This document shows, piece by piece, positions 30,380 to 30,909 of a stretch of DNA of 30,909 bases. Position numbers and translations under genes: made by a program. The DNA comes from DAOMOP01 sp035444405 (GTDB lineage: Bacteria; Pseudomonadota; Gammaproteobacteria; Burkholderiales; Rhodocyclaceae): positions 1 to 30,909 of the forward strand of contig DAOMOP010000026.1 of NCBI GenBank assembly GCA_035444405.1. The letters run 5' to 3'. Each line of letters begins with the position of its first letter. Position 1 is the first letter of the stretch. The notes beneath the pieces are model-generated. The model was given only the letters and a program-made list of their open reading frames with translations, was not told the origin of the DNA and ran no database searches.

Positions 30380-30909
30380 GCACGCTTCCGCTCGTCCTGC
30401 TGCACGGCTGGGGGCTGTCGGCGCGCGTCTGGGCCGGGCTGCGCGCGGCACTGCCCGAGGAGCTCGCCGTCCATGCGCCGGAGCTTCCCGGCCATGGTGA
30501 GGCGCCCCCGGCTGCGGCCGCGACGCTCGAAGCCTGGGGCGAGCAGCTGCTCGCCGCGATGCCCGCGCGCGCGGTGCTGTGCGGCTGGTCGCTGGGCGGC
30601 CTGATCGCGCTCGACCTCGCGCTGCGCCATCCGCAGCGCATCGCGCGCGTCGTGCTGATCGGCGCCTCGCCGTGCTTCGTCGCGCGCGCGGCCGATGATG
30701 CGCACGGCGCATGGCCGCACGGACTGGCGCCGACGACGGTGGACGAATTCATCGCGGGCTTTGCGACCGACGCGCCGGCAACGCTGCGCCGCTTCGTCGC
30801 CCTGCAGGCTCTCGGCGATGGCCAGCGGCGCACGGTCGCCACCGCGCTCGCCAAGGCGCTGAGCGGGTGCGACGGCACGCGCCGCGCCGCCCTCGCCGAC
30901 GGCCTCGAG
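30376..30909 (+). CDS. bioH: pimeloyl-ACP methyl ester carboxylesterase BioH, 3' end off the window
   Basis: 178 residues are visible; BioH is about 256. GTG start at 30376 overlaps the bioF stop (GTGA). The alpha/beta-hydrolase features are LLHGWGLSARVW (8-19), the oxyanion and dimer region ELPGHG (36-41), and the nucleophile elbow CGWSLGG with S72; the Asp and His of the triad would lie beyond the edge. BioH removes the methyl group from pimeloyl-ACP methyl ester, ending the BioC-BioH route to pimelate. Its location directly after bioF supports the assignment over a generic hydrolase. bioC commonly follows in related bacteria and may lie just outside. Confidence 0.93.
   Translation, partial: MSTLPLVLLHGWGLSARVWAGLRAALPEELAVHAPELPGHGEAPPAAAATLEAWGEQLLAAMPARAVLCGWSLGGLIALDLALRHPQRIARVVLIGASPCFVARAADDAHGAWPHGLAPTTVDEFIAGFATDAPATLRRFVALQALGDGQRRTVATALAKALSGCDGTRRAALADGLE

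Overview
The window is GC-rich, gene-dense DNA from a Gram-negative proteobacterium, most likely a betaproteobacterium of the Rhodocyclales/Zoogloeaceae type (Azoarcus/Thauera-like). This placement is inferred from gene content and order: class I PHA synthase, the minor-pilin block fimT-pilV-pilW-pilX-pilY1-pilY2-like-pilE, and bioA-bioF-bioH. No rRNA, tRNA, CRISPR array or intact insertion sequence was recognised. A run of 10 N interrupts bioF, and both window ends cut genes (an LpxR-like gene on the left, bioH on the right).

Region 1 (1-7.44 kb, all minus strand): a TetR regulator with a clear palindromic operator starts a tightly overlapping set encoding an HlyD-type adaptor, an FtsX-type permease and an ABC ATPase (a MacAB/DevBCA-like exporter). 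Next comes a second TetR-like protein that has lost its DNA-binding half, then a class I polyhydroxyalkanoate synthase (phaC), then an LpxR-family lipid A deacylase running off the edge. By eye this stretch is less GC-biased than what follows, and the grouping is unusual.

Region 2 (7.4-13.2 kb): a DksA/TraR zinc-finger protein converges on an M48 (HtpX-like) membrane metalloprotease. Then a FixL/FixJ-style pair (PAS histidine kinase plus LuxR-type response regulator, coupled by a 4-nt overlap) and a PAS-PAS-GGDEF diguanylate cyclase, ended by a near-ideal intrinsic terminator.

Region 3 (13.2-20.0 kb, minus strand): an M14 cytosolic-carboxypeptidase-like enzyme, YaaA, a helix-rich protein translationally coupled to a UbiB/AarF-type kinase-like protein, a dienelactone-hydrolase-like enzyme, a CapA-like metallophosphoesterase that appears to have lost an internal segment, and a small two-repeat cysteine protein (DUF1540) with a convincing sigma-70 promoter and an FNR/CRP-type half-site pair at about -60.

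Region 4 (20.0-20.77 kb): a gene-poor stretch with a 13-bp perfect inverted repeat whose arms contain DnaA-box-like sequence, and a possible gene relic.

Region 5 (20.77-27.8 kb, minus strand): the minor pilin/PilY1 operon. Successive genes from fimT to pilY1 overlap by ATGA/GTGA, so translation is probably coupled. The products prime type IV pilus assembly. A putative promoter sits just upstream of fimT, followed by a curious 9-bp ATG-phased repeat.

Region 6 (27.9-30.9 kb, plus strand): the biotin operon bioA-bioF-bioH, transcribed divergently from the pilus operon.
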